A DNA stretch of 62,811 bases from Celeribacter ethanolicus (GTDB taxonomy: Bacteria > Pseudomonadota > Alphaproteobacteria > Rhodobacterales > Rhodobacteraceae), in contig NZ_LRUC01000028.1 of assembly GCF_001550095.1 (NCBI RefSeq), forward strand, positions 1-62,811. The letters are read 5' to 3'. Made by a program: the position numbers and the translations under genes. The notes below the pieces were generated by a model that did no database searches, had not been told where the DNA came from, and saw nothing but the letters and a program-made list of their open reading frames with translations. Below, piece by piece: positions 17,989 through 27,363 of the stretch (the stretch's first letter is position 1; each line of letters opens with the position of its first letter).

Positions 17989-18771
17989 ATGACCGTCACG
18001 CTAACCATCGAAAACCACATCGCCCACCTGACCCTGAACCGCCCCGACAAGATGAACGCGGTGACCGAAGGTCTGATCGCCGATCTTCTGGCCCGTGTGG
18101 CGGAGATCGCCGCCTCGGACGCCCGTGTCGTGCTGCTCGCAGGCGCAGGCAAGGCGTTCTGCGCCGGGCTCGACACCTCGAATTTCCAACGCTTCATGAC
18201 CGAGGATCTCGACGCGCTCGTGATGGAGCGTACCCATGGCGACGCCAACGCGTTTCAGGCCTTTTCGCTCGCGCTTCATGACCTGCCGATCCCGGTGATT
18301 GCCGCGATCCATGGCCCCTGTTTTGGCGCCGGGATGCAGCTTGCCATCGCCGCCGACATCCGCATCGCGTCCCCCGAGGCGCAACTGTCGATCATGGAGA
18401 TGAAATGGGGCCTCGTGCCGGATATGGGCGGCATGGTGCTCTTCCCGCGGGTGCTGCGCTCCGATGTGCTGCGGCTGTTGACCTATACGAACGAGATCGT
18501 GCCCGCCGCGCGCGCCGCAGAGTTTGGCCTCGTCACAGAGATCGCCGAGGATGCCATGACCCGCGCGCTGGAGATCGCCACCACGATTGCGGGCAAAAGT
18601 CCCACCGCCATGCGGGCCGTCAAGCGGCTGATCGGTACAGCGGAAAGCTCGCATGACCGGGCGCATATTCTGATGGAGGAAAGCCGCGAACAACGCGCGC
18701 TGATCGGTACGCCGCATCAAATCGAAACCGTGATGGCCCAGATGCAAAAACGCCCGCCGGTCTACGACTGA
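17989..18771 (+). CDS. Enoyl-CoA hydratase/isomerase family protein (crotonase)
   Basis: A 260-residue crotonase-fold enzyme acting on CoA thioesters. The oxyanion-hole residues lie in AGAGKAFCAGLDTS and in HGPCFGAGMQLAIAAD, and the catalytic acidic region is IMEMKWGLVPDMG. The family covers hydration, isomerisation and C-C cleavage, so substrate specificity is open. GAGGAGG is placed seven bases before the ATG. A terminator follows at 18807. Confidence 0.9.
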   Translation: MTVTLTIENHIAHLTLNRPDKMNAVTEGLIADLLARVAEIAASDARVVLLAGAGKAFCAGLDTSNFQRFMTEDLDALVMERTHGDANAFQAFSLALHDLPIPVIAAIHGPCFGAGMQLAIAADIRIASPEAQLSIMEMKWGLVPDMGGMVLFPRVLRSDVLRLLTYTNEIVPAARAAEFGLVTEIAEDAMTRALEIATTIAGKSPTAMRAVKRLIGTAESSHDRAHILMEESREQRALIGTPHQIETVMAQMQKRPPVYD

Positions 18772-18806
18772 TCCGTCTCCTTTGCTGCTCTCAATACTCA
18801 AAACAA

Positions 18807-18836
18807 AAGGCCCGCCGATGTGGCGGGCCTTTTTTA
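18807..18836. terminator. Bidirectional terminator between the crotonase gene and valS
   Basis: AAGGCCCGCC pairs with GGCGGGCCTT around a six-base loop, followed by a run of T on the plus strand and preceded by AAAACAAAA, which gives a U-rich tract on the minus strand. Confidence 0.85.
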
Positions 18837-18864
18837 AATCTTTTGAACCGGTTCAGCCAATCTC

Positions 18865-21800
18865 TCAGCCAATTTCGGAGAGACGCGCCAGAGCGGATTT
18901 GAGCTTGGCTTCTTCCTCTTCGCGCGCGGCGAGATTTTCCTGCGCCTCGGTCACAACCTCTTCCGGCGCGGAGGCCACGAAATTCGGGTTGTTCAACCGA
19001 CCGCGCAGGCCCCCGAGTTCCTTGGCAAGCTTGCCGAGGGATTTTTCGAGCCGGGCTTTTTCTTCGGCGATGTCGATCACCCCTTCGAGCGGCAGGGCAA
19101 AGACGCCGCCCGCGACCGAAATGGTGATCGCGCCTTTCGGCATCGCGCCTTCGGATACGCTGTCGAGCCGCGCAAGTTTGAGGATCAGCGCTTCGTTGTT
19201 GGCGAAGGCGGTTTTGCCGGCCTCGTCCAACTCGACCTGCACCATCGGGATTTTCAGCCCCGCCGGCACATGCACTTCGGCCCGCGAGGAGCGGATTTGT
19301 TCCACCAGATCAATGACCCAGTTCATTTCCGCGCCCGCATCCGCGTCGATCAGATCGTCCGAAAGCTCCGGCCAGTCCGACAGCGCCAGCAGCGGACGCG
19401 CGCCATTGACCGTGCCCCAAAGTTCTTCGGTGATGAACGGCATGATCGGGTGCATCATGGCCAGCGCCTGATCCAGAACCCAGCCCATGGTTTGGCGCGT
19501 CTCGGCCAAGGTCGCCTCGTCCCCGTCGTAGAACAGCGGTTTCGAGAATTCGACATACCAGTCGCAGAACTTGCCCCAGACAAAAGCGTAAAGCGCGTTG
19601 GCCGCGTCGTTGAAGCGGTATTCCTCAAAGGCCTTGTCGACCTCGGCCAGCACCTTCACCGTTTCGCCGATGATCCATTTGTTCACCGTCGCGGTCGGCG
19701 TCGGCGTGACGCCCGGCGTATAGCCTTCGAACACGCCGTTCATCTCGGCAAAGCGCGCGGCGTTCCAGATTTTGGTGCCAAAGTTGCGGTAGCCTTTGAT
19801 CCGGTCGACGGAAAGTTTCAGAACCCCGCCAATCGACGCCATCGACGCGTTGGTGAAGCGCAGCGCATCGGCGCCGTATTCGTCGATGATCTCCAGCGGG
19901 TCGATGACATTGCCCGTGGTTTTCGACATTTTCTTGCCCTTCTCGTCGCGGACGAGCTGGTGCAGGTAGACGGTGTGGAACGGCACTTCGTCCACCACCG
20001 CGAGCTGCATCATCATCATCCGGGCGACCCAGAAGAACAGGATGTCGAAACCGGTCACAAGGGCATCGGTCGGGAAATATTTCGACGTGCTCTCATCCCA
20101 GTTCGGCCAGCCGAGTGTGCCGATCGGCCAAAGCCCGGAGGAGAACCAGGTGTCGAGCACATCCGCGTCGCGCCACACCGGGTAGACCAGCTTGGTCGGG
20201 TCCTGTGTGACGTTGTACTGTGCGAGCGCGTTTGCGAAGACCTCATTGGCCTCCTGACGTGTCGCGACCTCGACCACGCGGCAGTGATTGAGCGGCGTCG
20301 GCAGATTGTCCATATCGGCGAAGAACTTGCCATGGACACCCTCGAAATCGGCGGCGCAGTGATGCACCGTCCCGCGATGCAGCATGCCGCCCTCGGTCAG
20401 AAGCCGGATCAGTTCCACCTCGTCCAGGGCGCCATCGCCCTCGTCATCGGTGAAATCCGGCGCGGAGAGGTCCAGCCCGTACCAGACCGGGATCTGGTGG
20501 CCCCACCAAAGCTGGCGAGAGATACACCACGGCTCGATATTCTCCAGCCAGTGGAAATAGGTCTTCTCGCCGCTTTCCGGCATGATTTTCGTCTTGCCGG
20601 TACGCACCGCATCAAGCGCCTTGCCAACGATTTTCTCCGCGTCCACGTACCACTGATCGGTCAGCATCGGCTCGATGACGACCTTGGAACGGTCGCCAAA
20701 GGGCTGCATGATTGGCTTGTCTTCGACATAGGGAACCGTCTCGGTCACCTCGGTCTCGGTGCCGTCTTCGTCTTTGACCTTCTTGGTGACGGTGGTCATC
20801 ACCGCCAGACCTTCGTCGTTGATCTCCGAAATCACCGCTTTGCGCGCGTCGAACCGGTCGAGGCCCCGCAGGTGCTCGGGCACGAGGTTGATCGTGTCGA
20901 CTTCGGTTTCGGTGAACGGTTTGCCCGCCAAAATCTCGGCGGCAAGGATCGCACTGTCTTCATAAGACAAGCCATCCGCGCGCATCGCGCCTTTGGTGTC
21001 CATCAGGCGATACATCGGCAAGCCGCCGCGTTTCGCGACCTGATAGTCGTTGAAATCATGCGCACCGGTGATTTTCACAGCCCCCGAACCGAAGGTCATA
21101 TCCGGGTATTCGTCGGTGATGATCGGGATCAGGCGGCGGTGCTCTTTCGGGCCGACCGGAATTTCGCAGAGCTTGCCGACGATCGGCGCGTAGCGTTCGT
21201 CATCCGGATGTACAGCCACCGCGCCATCGCCCAGCATGGTCTCGGGCCGGGTCGTCGCAATCGAGATATAGTCGCGCTCCTCGGAGAAGGTGACGTTGCC
21301 GTCCTCGTCCTTCTCGACATAGGTATAGGTCTCGCCGCCCGCGAGCGGGTATTTGAAGTGCCACATATGGCCCGCCACTTCGATATTCTCGACTTCCAGA
21401 TCGGAAATCGCCGTCTCGAAATGCGGGTCCCAGTTCACAAGGCGCTTGCCGCGATAGATGAGACCTTTCTCATACATATCGACGAAGACTTTGATCACCG
21501 CGTCATGGAAATTGCCTTCCTCGCCAGCGGGCGCACCCGGTGCACCGGACATGGTAAAGGCGTTGCGCGACCAGTCGCAGGACGAGCCCAGACGTTTCAA
21601 CTGGTTGATGATGGTCGAGCCGTATTTGCCCTTCCATTCCCAAACTTTCTCAAGGAAGGCTTCGCGGCCCAGTTCGGCACGCGAGGGTTGCTGGGTCTTC
21701 GCCAGTTCCTTTTCGACCATGAGCTGGGTCGCGATGCCCGCATGGTCCTGACCCGGCTGCCAGAGCGTGTCGAACCCGCGCATCCGGTGCCAGCGGATCA

Positions 21801-21993
21801 GAATATCCTGAATCGTATTGTTGAACGCATGGCCGACGTGCAGCGCGCCAGTCACGTTCGGCGGCGGGATCATGATGGTGAAGGTCTCGTCGCGTTTCTT
21901 GTGGGCGCCGGCTTTGAAAGCCCCCGCCTTTTCCCATTCCGCATAGATGCGCGCTTCTGAATCCTGCGCGTCGAACGTCTTTTCCATGGCCAT
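18865..21993 (-). CDS. valS: Valyl-tRNA synthetase
   Basis: A 1042-residue class Ia aminoacyl-tRNA synthetase that charges tRNA-Val. The HIGH motif is in [15 protein letters not shown] near residue 50 and KMSKS appears as [13 protein letters not shown]. The large CP1 editing domain, the anticodon-binding domain and the C-terminal coiled coil ([20 protein letters not shown]) are present. The length exceeds that of E. coli ValS by about 90 residues, mostly in inserts within the editing region, as in other Rhodobacteraceae. A second ATG at 21987 is an alternative start. In many alphaproteobacteria valS follows popZ, but not here. Confidence 0.97.
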   Translation of the reverse strand: MAMEKTFDAQDSEARIYAEWEKAGAFKAGAHKKRDETFTIMIPPPNVTGALHVGHAFNNTIQDILIRWHRMRGFDTLWQPGQDHAGIATQLMVEKELAKTQQPSRAELGREAFLEKVWEWKGKYGSTIINQLKRLGSSCDWSRNAFTMSGAPGAPAGEEGNFHDAVIKVFVDMYEKGLIYRGKRLVNWDPHFETAISDLEVENIEVAGHMWHFKYPLAGGETYTYVEKDEDGNVTFSEERDYISIATTRPETMLGDGAVAVHPDDERYAPIVGKLCEIPVGPKEHRRLIPIITDEYPDMTFGSGAVKITGAHDFNDYQVAKRGGLPMYRLMDTKGAMRADGLSYEDSAILAAEILAGKPFTETEVDTINLVPEHLRGLDRFDARKAVISEINDEGLAVMTTVTKKVKDEDGTETEVTETVPYVEDKPIMQPFGDRSKVVIEPMLTDQWYVDAEKIVGKALDAVRTGKTKIMPESGEKTYFHWLENIEPWCISRQLWWGHQIPVWYGLDLSAPDFTDDEGDGALDEVELIRLLTEGGMLHRGTVHHCAADFEGVHGKFFADMDNLPTPLNHCRVVEVATRQEANEVFANALAQYNVTQDPTKLVYPVWRDADVLDTWFSSGLWPIGTLGWPNWDESTSKYFPTDALVTGFDILFFWVARMMMMQLAVVDEVPFHTVYLHQLVRDEKGKKMSKTTGNVIDPLEIIDEYGADALRFTNASMASIGGVLKLSVDRIKGYRNFGTKIWNAARFAEMNGVFEGYTPGVTPTPTATVNKWIIGETVKVLAEVDKAFEEYRFNDAANALYAFVWGKFCDWYVEFSKPLFYDGDEATLAETRQTMGWVLDQALAMMHPIMPFITEELWGTVNGARPLLALSDWPELSDDLIDADAGAEMNWVIDLVEQIRSSRAEVHVPAGLKIPMVQVELDEAGKTAFANNEALILKLARLDSVSEGAMPKGAITISVAGGVFALPLEGVIDIAEEKARLEKSLGKLAKELGGLRGRLNNPNFVASAPEEVVTEAQENLAAREEEEAKLKSALARLSEIG

Positions 21994-22198
21994 CGTGGTC
22001 TCTCGCTTCGTTCCGGTCCGGGCACGGGGAAAGGCCCCGCGCTCAAGGGTCCCGCGCTTTTACCCCGCAGGAGGTGAGAGGGAAAGGGAGAAACTCCCCA
22101 CGTTTCCGAGAGAAAAACTGCCCGGAGCGGGCCAAATTGACGTGGTGTTAAGCCTTGCTGTGGCATCACATCTTCCGGACCCGAAAGGAGAACACGGG

Positions 22199-23347
22199 AT
22201 GGGCGCCGCCTCCGCGCGATTGCAAAGACTGGCCGACCGGATGATCCGAAGCGGAATGCATCGCGGTGTGACGCTCTCGATGTTCGACCGGGACACCGGG
22301 CGGGAGGTGCATGTCGGCGCGGGCAATCTCGACAGCCGGACACCCTATTTCGCCACCGGTGTCACCAAGCTCTTCGTCACCGCGATCCTCCTGCAATTGC
22401 TGGAGGAGGAGAAAATCGACTTCGACATGCCTTTCGTGCATTATCTCGGCAATTGCGCCCATTGTTCCGAGCTGCATGTCAAGGACGGGGTCGACCGCAC
22501 CGGCGAGGTGACGATCCGTCATCTGATGTCGCACACCTCGGGTTTCGGCGATTATTTCCTTTACCGCATGCACGCCCGCCGGTTGCGCCACGAAATTGCC
22601 GAGGGCATCGACGGCGCCTGGAACTTCGAAGAGGTGATCCAGCGCACCCGCTCGCACGGTGCGGTCGCGGCCCCCGGGGCCTCGAAACGTGCGATCTACA
22701 CCGATACGAACTACCACCTTCTGGGCCGCGTCATCGAACAGATCGAGGGCAAAAGTTTCGCCCAGGTCGTCCAGACCCGCGTCGCCGAACGTCTGGGGCT
22801 GAGCTCGACCTATATCTATTGCGACCCCGCCGACCGTCATCCGATGCCGCCCCTGTCGCGCCGCATGCAGGTCCATGTGCCGCGCACCATGACCTCGTTT
22901 CAGGCCGACAGCGGCCTCGTCACCACCTCGCGCGAGTCGCTGATCTTCGCGCGCGGGTTTTTCGAGGGCTACCTCTTCGACAAACGGGTTCTGCCACGGC
23001 TCTACACCTGGCGCCCGATGTTCTTTCCCGCCGAATTCGGCACCGGCATCATGAAGGTGCAGGCACCGTGGTGGCTGCATCTGCCTTATCGCATGACCTT
23101 CCTGCCGCAACGTGTCCTGCACAAGCCGCCGCGTCTCATCGGGCATTTCGGTTTCGGTGGAAGCACCTGTTTCTACGCGCCCGATCTCGGCGTCTATGTT
23201 GCGGGAACGGTCAACCAACTGTCCGATCCCGTGCGCGGCATCGTCTTTGCCGTGCGTGGGGTCGAGGAGATGGCCGGCGACATCCGCCAGACGCAACTGG
23301 CCGCGCTGCGGGCGGAGCCGCACGATCGTCGGCATCCGGCGGAATAG
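22199..23347 (+). CDS. Beta-lactamase/PBP-fold protein lacking the catalytic serine
   Basis: A 382-residue protein of the Beta-lactamase (class C/esterase) superfamily by overall pattern: IRHLMSHTSGFGDYF, TDTNYHLLGRVIEQIEGKSF and GHFGFGGSTCF. The SxxK box, however, reads ATGVTKLF, so the nucleophile Ser is Gly while the Lys is kept, and the Tyr-x-Asn motif reads YTDTN, with Asp for Asn. It may be non-catalytic or use the preceding Thr. There is no signal peptide, so it is probably cytoplasmic. AAGGAG lies eight bases before the ATG. It is divergent from valS. Confidence 0.8.
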   Translation: MGAASARLQRLADRMIRSGMHRGVTLSMFDRDTGREVHVGAGNLDSRTPYFATGVTKLFVTAILLQLLEEEKIDFDMPFVHYLGNCAHCSELHVKDGVDRTGEVTIRHLMSHTSGFGDYFLYRMHARRLRHEIAEGIDGAWNFEEVIQRTRSHGAVAAPGASKRAIYTDTNYHLLGRVIEQIEGKSFAQVVQTRVAERLGLSSTYIYCDPADRHPMPPLSRRMQVHVPRTMTSFQADSGLVTTSRESLIFARGFFEGYLFDKRVLPRLYTWRPMFFPAEFGTGIMKVQAPWWLHLPYRMTFLPQRVLHKPPRLIGHFGFGGSTCFYAPDLGVYVAGTVNQLSDPVRGIVFAVRGVEEMAGDIRQTQLAALRAEPHDRRHPAE

Positions 23348-23376
23348 AGGGCAGATCGCGGCCTTAAATCGCGGTC

Positions 23377-23808
23377 TTAAATCGCCCTGTCGAACTTGAT
23401 CGACAGGTGGATCAGGCTTTCGATGTCCTGAACCCCGGTGATGCCGTTGATCTGCTCCAGTGTCTGGTCGATCTCTTCGGTCGTGTCACAGGCGATCTGC
23501 GCGATCAGATCGACCCGCCCCGTCGAGGTCGCGACCATTTCCACCTCCGGCAGTGCCTTGAGTTTGGTCACCACCGAGGCCGAACTGCGCGGCTCGACCT
23601 GGATCAGCACCGTTGCCTTGATCCGCCGCGCCAGCGCCACGTCGCCCAGCTTGATTGTGTAACCGGCGATGATCCCGGTGGTTTCCAACCGCTCCAGCCG
23701 CGCCTGCACGGTCGAACGTGCCACCTTGAAACGCCGCGCCAGACGCGACACCGAAGTCGATGAATCGGCTGCCAGCGCCGTCAGGATCTTTTGATCAAGT
23801 TCGTCCAT
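23377..23808 (-). CDS. Lrp/AsnC-family transcriptional regulator
   Basis: A 143-residue feast/famine regulator. The N-terminal HTH is VSRLARRFKVARSTVQARLERLE and the C-terminal RAM ligand-binding domain follows (VEMVATSTGRVDLIAQIACD). It is divergently transcribed from the ornithine decarboxylase gene with 296 bp between them. Repeats in that gap suggest it controls that gene and itself, perhaps in response to ornithine, lysine or arginine; this is inferred from arrangement. Confidence 0.92.
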   Translation of the reverse strand: MDELDQKILTALAADSSTSVSRLARRFKVARSTVQARLERLETTGIIAGYTIKLGDVALARRIKATVLIQVEPRSSASVVTKLKALPEVEMVATSTGRVDLIAQIACDTTEEIDQTLEQINGITGVQDIESLIHLSIKFDRAI

Positions 23809-23842
23809 TTTTCCGCTCCAAAATCCCGCGCGGCCCAGCGTT

Positions 23843-23900
23843 TTGGACCGGCTGATAAAGCATTATAAATTTGACCGGCAGTTTCGTTAAATTGACCGGC
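23843..23900. promoter_or_regulatory. Repeated TTGACCGGC elements between lrp-like and decarboxylase genes
   Basis: TTGACCGGC occurs at 23871-23879 and 23892-23900, each followed closely by GTTTCG and spaced exactly 21 bp, two helical turns. A related TTGGACCGGC lies at 23843-23852. Lrp-type proteins bind phased repeats, so these are candidate operator sites, although no dyad like the Lrp consensus is evident. Confidence 0.45.
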
Positions 23901-24104
23901 GTTTCGCACGATTTTACTATTTCTATCGACCAAATCAACACGCATATAGCGATCACTGAAAGACAGGATCGAAGGACGGTCGCCCGGACGAAAACGAGGC
24001 GGTCCCGCACCTGGCCTGGTTAGGATTAACCGCGTAAGCGCTATCCCAACCGGACTTTTCCCGGGCAAGATGTGGCTGCGCTCTGTTGGTAAAGGACATG
24101 ACCA

Positions 24105-25247
24105 ATGGGGCTCTCTAAAACCATCTGGGCAACGCCCAGCGAATACCTGCGCACGCATGCTCCCGAGCATCCCGTGCTGTTCTTCTCCCCCGCCATTCTG
24201 CAAGCGACCGCGCGTCGTTTTATCAAAGGGTTTCCCGGGCTTGTCACCTATGCGGTGAAATCCAACCCGGATGAAGAAGTGCTCGCCAACCTCGTGGCCG
24301 CCGGCGTCAAAGGGTTCGACGTGGCCTCCCCTGTGGAGATGGACACCATTGCCCGTATCGCCCCCGGCGCGGCCATGCATTACAACAACCCGGTGCGGTC
24401 GCGCACCGAGATCCTGCATGCCGTGAAAATGGGCGTGAAATCCTACTCCGTCGACAGCCACTCCGAGCTGGTGAAGCTGGGCGAACTGGTGCCTGCGGAT
24501 GGTGTCGAGATTTCCGTGCGCTTCAAACTGCCGGTCGAGGGCGCAGCCTACAACTTCGGTGCGAAATTCGGCGCGACTGTCGAACTGGCTGCCGAGCTTC
24601 TGCTGCTCGCCTCCCAGCTCGGGTTCACCCCGTCGCTGACCTTCCACCCGGGCACGCAATGCACCGATCCGCACGCATGGGACAAATACATCCGTGCTGC
24701 CGCCGAGATCGCTCAGATGGCCGACGTCAAAATCGCGCGCCTCAACGTGGGTGGCGGCTTCCCGTCCCATCGCCTGAACGAGGTGGTGCCGCAGCTTGAG
24801 CCGACCTTCGACCTCATCGGTCGTGTGGCGCGCGAAGCCTTTGGCGACGACATGCCGGCGCTCGTTTGCGAGCCGGGCCGTGGTCTTGTGGCCGAAAGCT
24901 ACTCGCTCGTGACCCGCGTCAAGGCGATCCGCGACGATGCCCATGTGTTCCTGAACGACGGTGTCTATGGCGGTCTCTCCGAGCTGCACCTCGTCGGTGT
25001 CATCGACCGCATCGGCGTGTTCGGCCCGCAAGGTGTTAAACGCGAAGGCGAAAAGGTGTTCCGCACCGTCTTCGGCCCGACCTGCGACAGCCTCGACAAA
25101 CTCCCGTCCGAACTGGGCTTCCCGGCGACGATGGAAGAGGAAGACCATGTGATCTTCTACGGTCTCGGCGCCTATTCGGTCGCCACCGCGACCAAATTCA
25201 ACGGCTTTGGCCAGATCACCGTGGAAACGGTGCAGCGCCACATCTGA
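24105..25247 (+). CDS. Ornithine/lysine decarboxylase, group IV PLP (alanine-racemase fold)
   Basis: A 380-residue type III-fold PLP decarboxylase that makes putrescine or cadaverine. The PLP Lys is in TYAVKSNPDEEVL near residue 50. The HPGT motif and the GGGFP phosphate loop are present, and the C-terminal CEPGR and the Asp/Cys active-site segment GPTCDSLD are intact. The length fits eukaryotic-type ODC rather than the longer biosynthetic arginine decarboxylases. AAGGA lies eight bases before the ATG. A strong hairpin follows at 25323. Confidence 0.92.
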   Translation: MGLSKTIWATPSEYLRTHAPEHPVLFFSPAILQATARRFIKGFPGLVTYAVKSNPDEEVLANLVAAGVKGFDVASPVEMDTIARIAPGAAMHYNNPVRSRTEILHAVKMGVKSYSVDSHSELVKLGELVPADGVEISVRFKLPVEGAAYNFGAKFGATVELAAELLLLASQLGFTPSLTFHPGTQCTDPHAWDKYIRAAAEIAQMADVKIARLNVGGGFPSHRLNEVVPQLEPTFDLIGRVAREAFGDDMPALVCEPGRGLVAESYSLVTRVKAIRDDAHVFLNDGVYGGLSELHLVGVIDRIGVFGPQGVKREGEKVFRTVFGPTCDSLDKLPSELGFPATMEEEDHVIFYGLGAYSVATATKFNGFGQITVETVQRHI

Positions 25248-25322
25248 TCGTTTCTATCGTCCGGCGGCGATCATCCGGGCCGAATGTCCCGGCTCCGTGT
25301 GATCAAACCTGTGACGCAACGT

Positions 25323-25352
25323 CCCCTCCCTCGCAAAAGGGAGGGGATTTTT
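25323..25352 (+). terminator. Terminator after the decarboxylase gene
   Basis: An eight-base CCCCTCCC/GGGAGGGG stem with an A-rich loop and a following ATTTTTC. Confidence 0.85.
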
Positions 25353-25377
25353 CATTTTCCCATGCTAACTCTTTCAC

Positions 25378-26439
25378 ATGGATCAGAAAAAAGGCTTCTT
25401 TGGGCGCGTTTCGCATCTCTTCAAGTTCCGCCAGCGGGTGCGCACCTCCGGCGGTCACCATTCCCGTGGTCCGCTCACCCATGTGATCATCATGGACGGC
25501 ACGCTGTCCTCGCTGGCGCCCGGCGACGAGACCAACGCGGGCCTGACCTACAAGCTCTGTACAGAGGCTGCGCAGAAGACCGGTCTGGGCGCGAACATGC
25601 TGGTGCGCTACGAGGCCGGCATCCAGTGGCGTGGCTGGCGCGACACGATGGACGTGATCGAAGGCCGCGGCATCGACCGGCAGATTCAGCGGGTTTATGG
25701 CGCCTTGGCCTCACGCTATCGCCCCGGCGACCGCATCTTCCTGTTCGGCTATTCCCGTGGCGCCTATGCGGTGCGCTCGCTGTCGGGCTTCATCGACATG
25801 ATCGGCCTCCTGCGGCCCGAAGAGGCGACCGAACGCAACATCCGCACCGCGTATCGCCATTACCAGATGGCCCCGCACGCCGCCTCCTCGCATGCGTTTT
25901 CCGCAGGCCATTGCCATCCGCGGGTCGAAATCGAATTCTTAGGCGTCTGGGACACGGTCGCGGCGCTGGGCATCCATTTCCCGCTCCTGTGGCGCTATTC
26001 CACCGTATTTCACGAATTCCACGACCAGATGCCCGCCACCTGCGTCAAGCGCGCCTATCATGTGCTGGCCCATGACGAATCGCGCGCGGCCTATGAGCCT
26101 GTGATGTTCGAAACCAACCCGGACGCCCCGATCTTCGCGGGCACACGCCAGGTTCTGCAACAGATGTGGTTTCCGGGCACCCATGGCGATGTCGGCGGGC
26201 AATTGTCCGGCAGCAACCCGGAGCGTCGGCTGTCGAACGCCACGCTGGTGTGGATGCTCGACAAGGCGGAAGCGGCGGGGCTCACCCTGCCGCAAGACTG
26301 GCGCGGGCGCTATCTCGCCGACCCGCACGGACCCTCGGTGGGCATGAACCGCGGCTGGGGCAAGTTCTTCGTCCTGCGCGAGGCGCGCGTGGTAGGGGCG
26401 GACGCCTCGGAGGTCCGGCATCCGGCGCTAAAGCGTTAG
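25378..26439 (+). CDS. DUF2235 alpha/beta-hydrolase (Tle1-like phospholipase family)
   Basis: A 353-residue hydrolase of the DUF2235 family, which includes type VI secretion phospholipase effectors of the Tle1 group. The nucleophile elbow is FGYSRGAYAVR, the Asp is probably in GVWDTVAALG and the His in FPGTHGDVGGQ, so the triad looks complete. There is no signal peptide and no T6SS, VgrG or immunity gene nearby, so a housekeeping or stand-alone lipase role is as likely as an effector role. The gene overlaps the convergent metF stop by 4 bp. Confidence 0.85.
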   Translation: MDQKKGFFGRVSHLFKFRQRVRTSGGHHSRGPLTHVIIMDGTLSSLAPGDETNAGLTYKLCTEAAQKTGLGANMLVRYEAGIQWRGWRDTMDVIEGRGIDRQIQRVYGALASRYRPGDRIFLFGYSRGAYAVRSLSGFIDMIGLLRPEEATERNIRTAYRHYQMAPHAASSHAFSAGHCHPRVEIEFLGVWDTVAALGIHFPLLWRYSTVFHEFHDQMPATCVKRAYHVLAHDESRAAYEPVMFETNPDAPIFAGTRQVLQQMWFPGTHGDVGGQLSGSNPERRLSNATLVWMLDKAEAAGLTLPQDWRGRYLADPHGPSVGMNRGWGKFFVLREARVVGADASEVRHPALKR

Positions 26440-27269
26440 GCCACGCCCAGATTCGCGCAGACCGCCTTCGTCAGTGTCGGGCGGTTCAGCGTGTAGAAAT
26501 GCAGATCCTCGACGCCTTCCGCGATCAGTTTTTCACAGAGTTTCGTGCAAAGATCGACAGACAGCTTGTGGTGATCCTGCGAATGCTCGAACGCGGCCTC
26601 ATAACTGATCGGGATCGGCGTGCCACAGCTCGCGGCGAATCTCTGAATGCCCTTCCAGCTTGTGATCGGCAGGATGCCGGGAATGATCTCGCCCGTGATC
26701 CCCGCGCGGGCGCAGCGGTCGCGGAAGCGGAAGAAATCCTCCGGCTCGAAGAAGAACTGTGTGATCGCCGAATCGGCACCCGCTTCGAATTTCTGCTTGA
26801 GCCAGGTGATGTCGGAGGTTTCATCCGCCGCATCCGGGTGCGGGTCGGGATAGGCGCCGACACGGATCTTGAAATCGCCGGTGGCCTTCAGCGCGGCGAT
26901 CAGCTCGACGGAGGTCGCAAAGCCGCCTTCCGCCGGGGTGAATTTGCCCTGACCTTTCGGCGGATCGCCCCGCAGCGCCACGATCTCGTTCACACCGACG
27001 CTTTTATAACTTTTTGCAATCGCGAGCGTTTCCTCCCGCGTCGCATTCACACAGGTGAGGTGCGCCGCGACGTTCCAGCCGTATTTGCGGGTGAGCAAAG
27101 CCACGGCGTCATGGGTTAGCTCACGCGTCGTGCCGCCCGCGCCATAGGTCACGGAGACGAATTCCGGCGCCATATCGCCCAGCACCTGAAGCGTCTCGAA
27201 CAGAGAGAAACAGGCTTCGATATCCTTCGGAGGGAAGAATTCGAAAGAAATTTTGGGCGCTTTGGTCAT
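26436..27269 (-). CDS. metF: 5,10-methylenetetrahydrofolate reductase
   Basis: A 277-residue FAD-dependent TIM-barrel enzyme reducing methylene-THF to 5-methyl-THF for methionine synthesis. It shows the opening ISFEFFPPKD with the catalytic Glu, VTYGAGGTTRE, and VALRGDPPKGQG at the FAD/NADH site. GAGGAC precedes the ATG. It is divergent from metR, and a near-consensus MetR box lies in the 94-bp gap. Confidence 0.95.
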   Translation of the reverse strand: MTKAPKISFEFFPPKDIEACFSLFETLQVLGDMAPEFVSVTYGAGGTTRELTHDAVALLTRKYGWNVAAHLTCVNATREETLAIAKSYKSVGVNEIVALRGDPPKGQGKFTPAEGGFATSVELIAALKATGDFKIRVGAYPDPHPDAADETSDITWLKQKFEAGADSAITQFFFEPEDFFRFRDRCARAGITGEIIPGILPITSWKGIQRFAASCGTPIPISYEAAFEHSQDHHKLSVDLCTKLCEKLIAEGVEDLHFYTLNRPTLTKAVCANLGVA

Positions 27270-27317
27270 CGTCTGGTCCTCATTGAACTGACGGCTCTTG
27301 TGTCACGACAGGCCATG

Positions 27318-27330
27318 TGAGACAAATTCA
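27318..27330. promoter_or_regulatory. Candidate MetR operator
   Basis: TGAGACAAATTCA matches the MetR consensus TGAA-N5-TTCA at seven of eight defined positions and sits between the divergent metF and metR starts. Confidence 0.6.
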
Positions 27331-27363
27331 TAATTCTCAAGATCAACATGAGCGCCATTCAAG

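Noticed and set aside
19270-21960. 896-codon open frame on the plus strand
   Set aside because: It lies opposite valS and results from GC-rich codon use; it has no ribosome site or family pattern.
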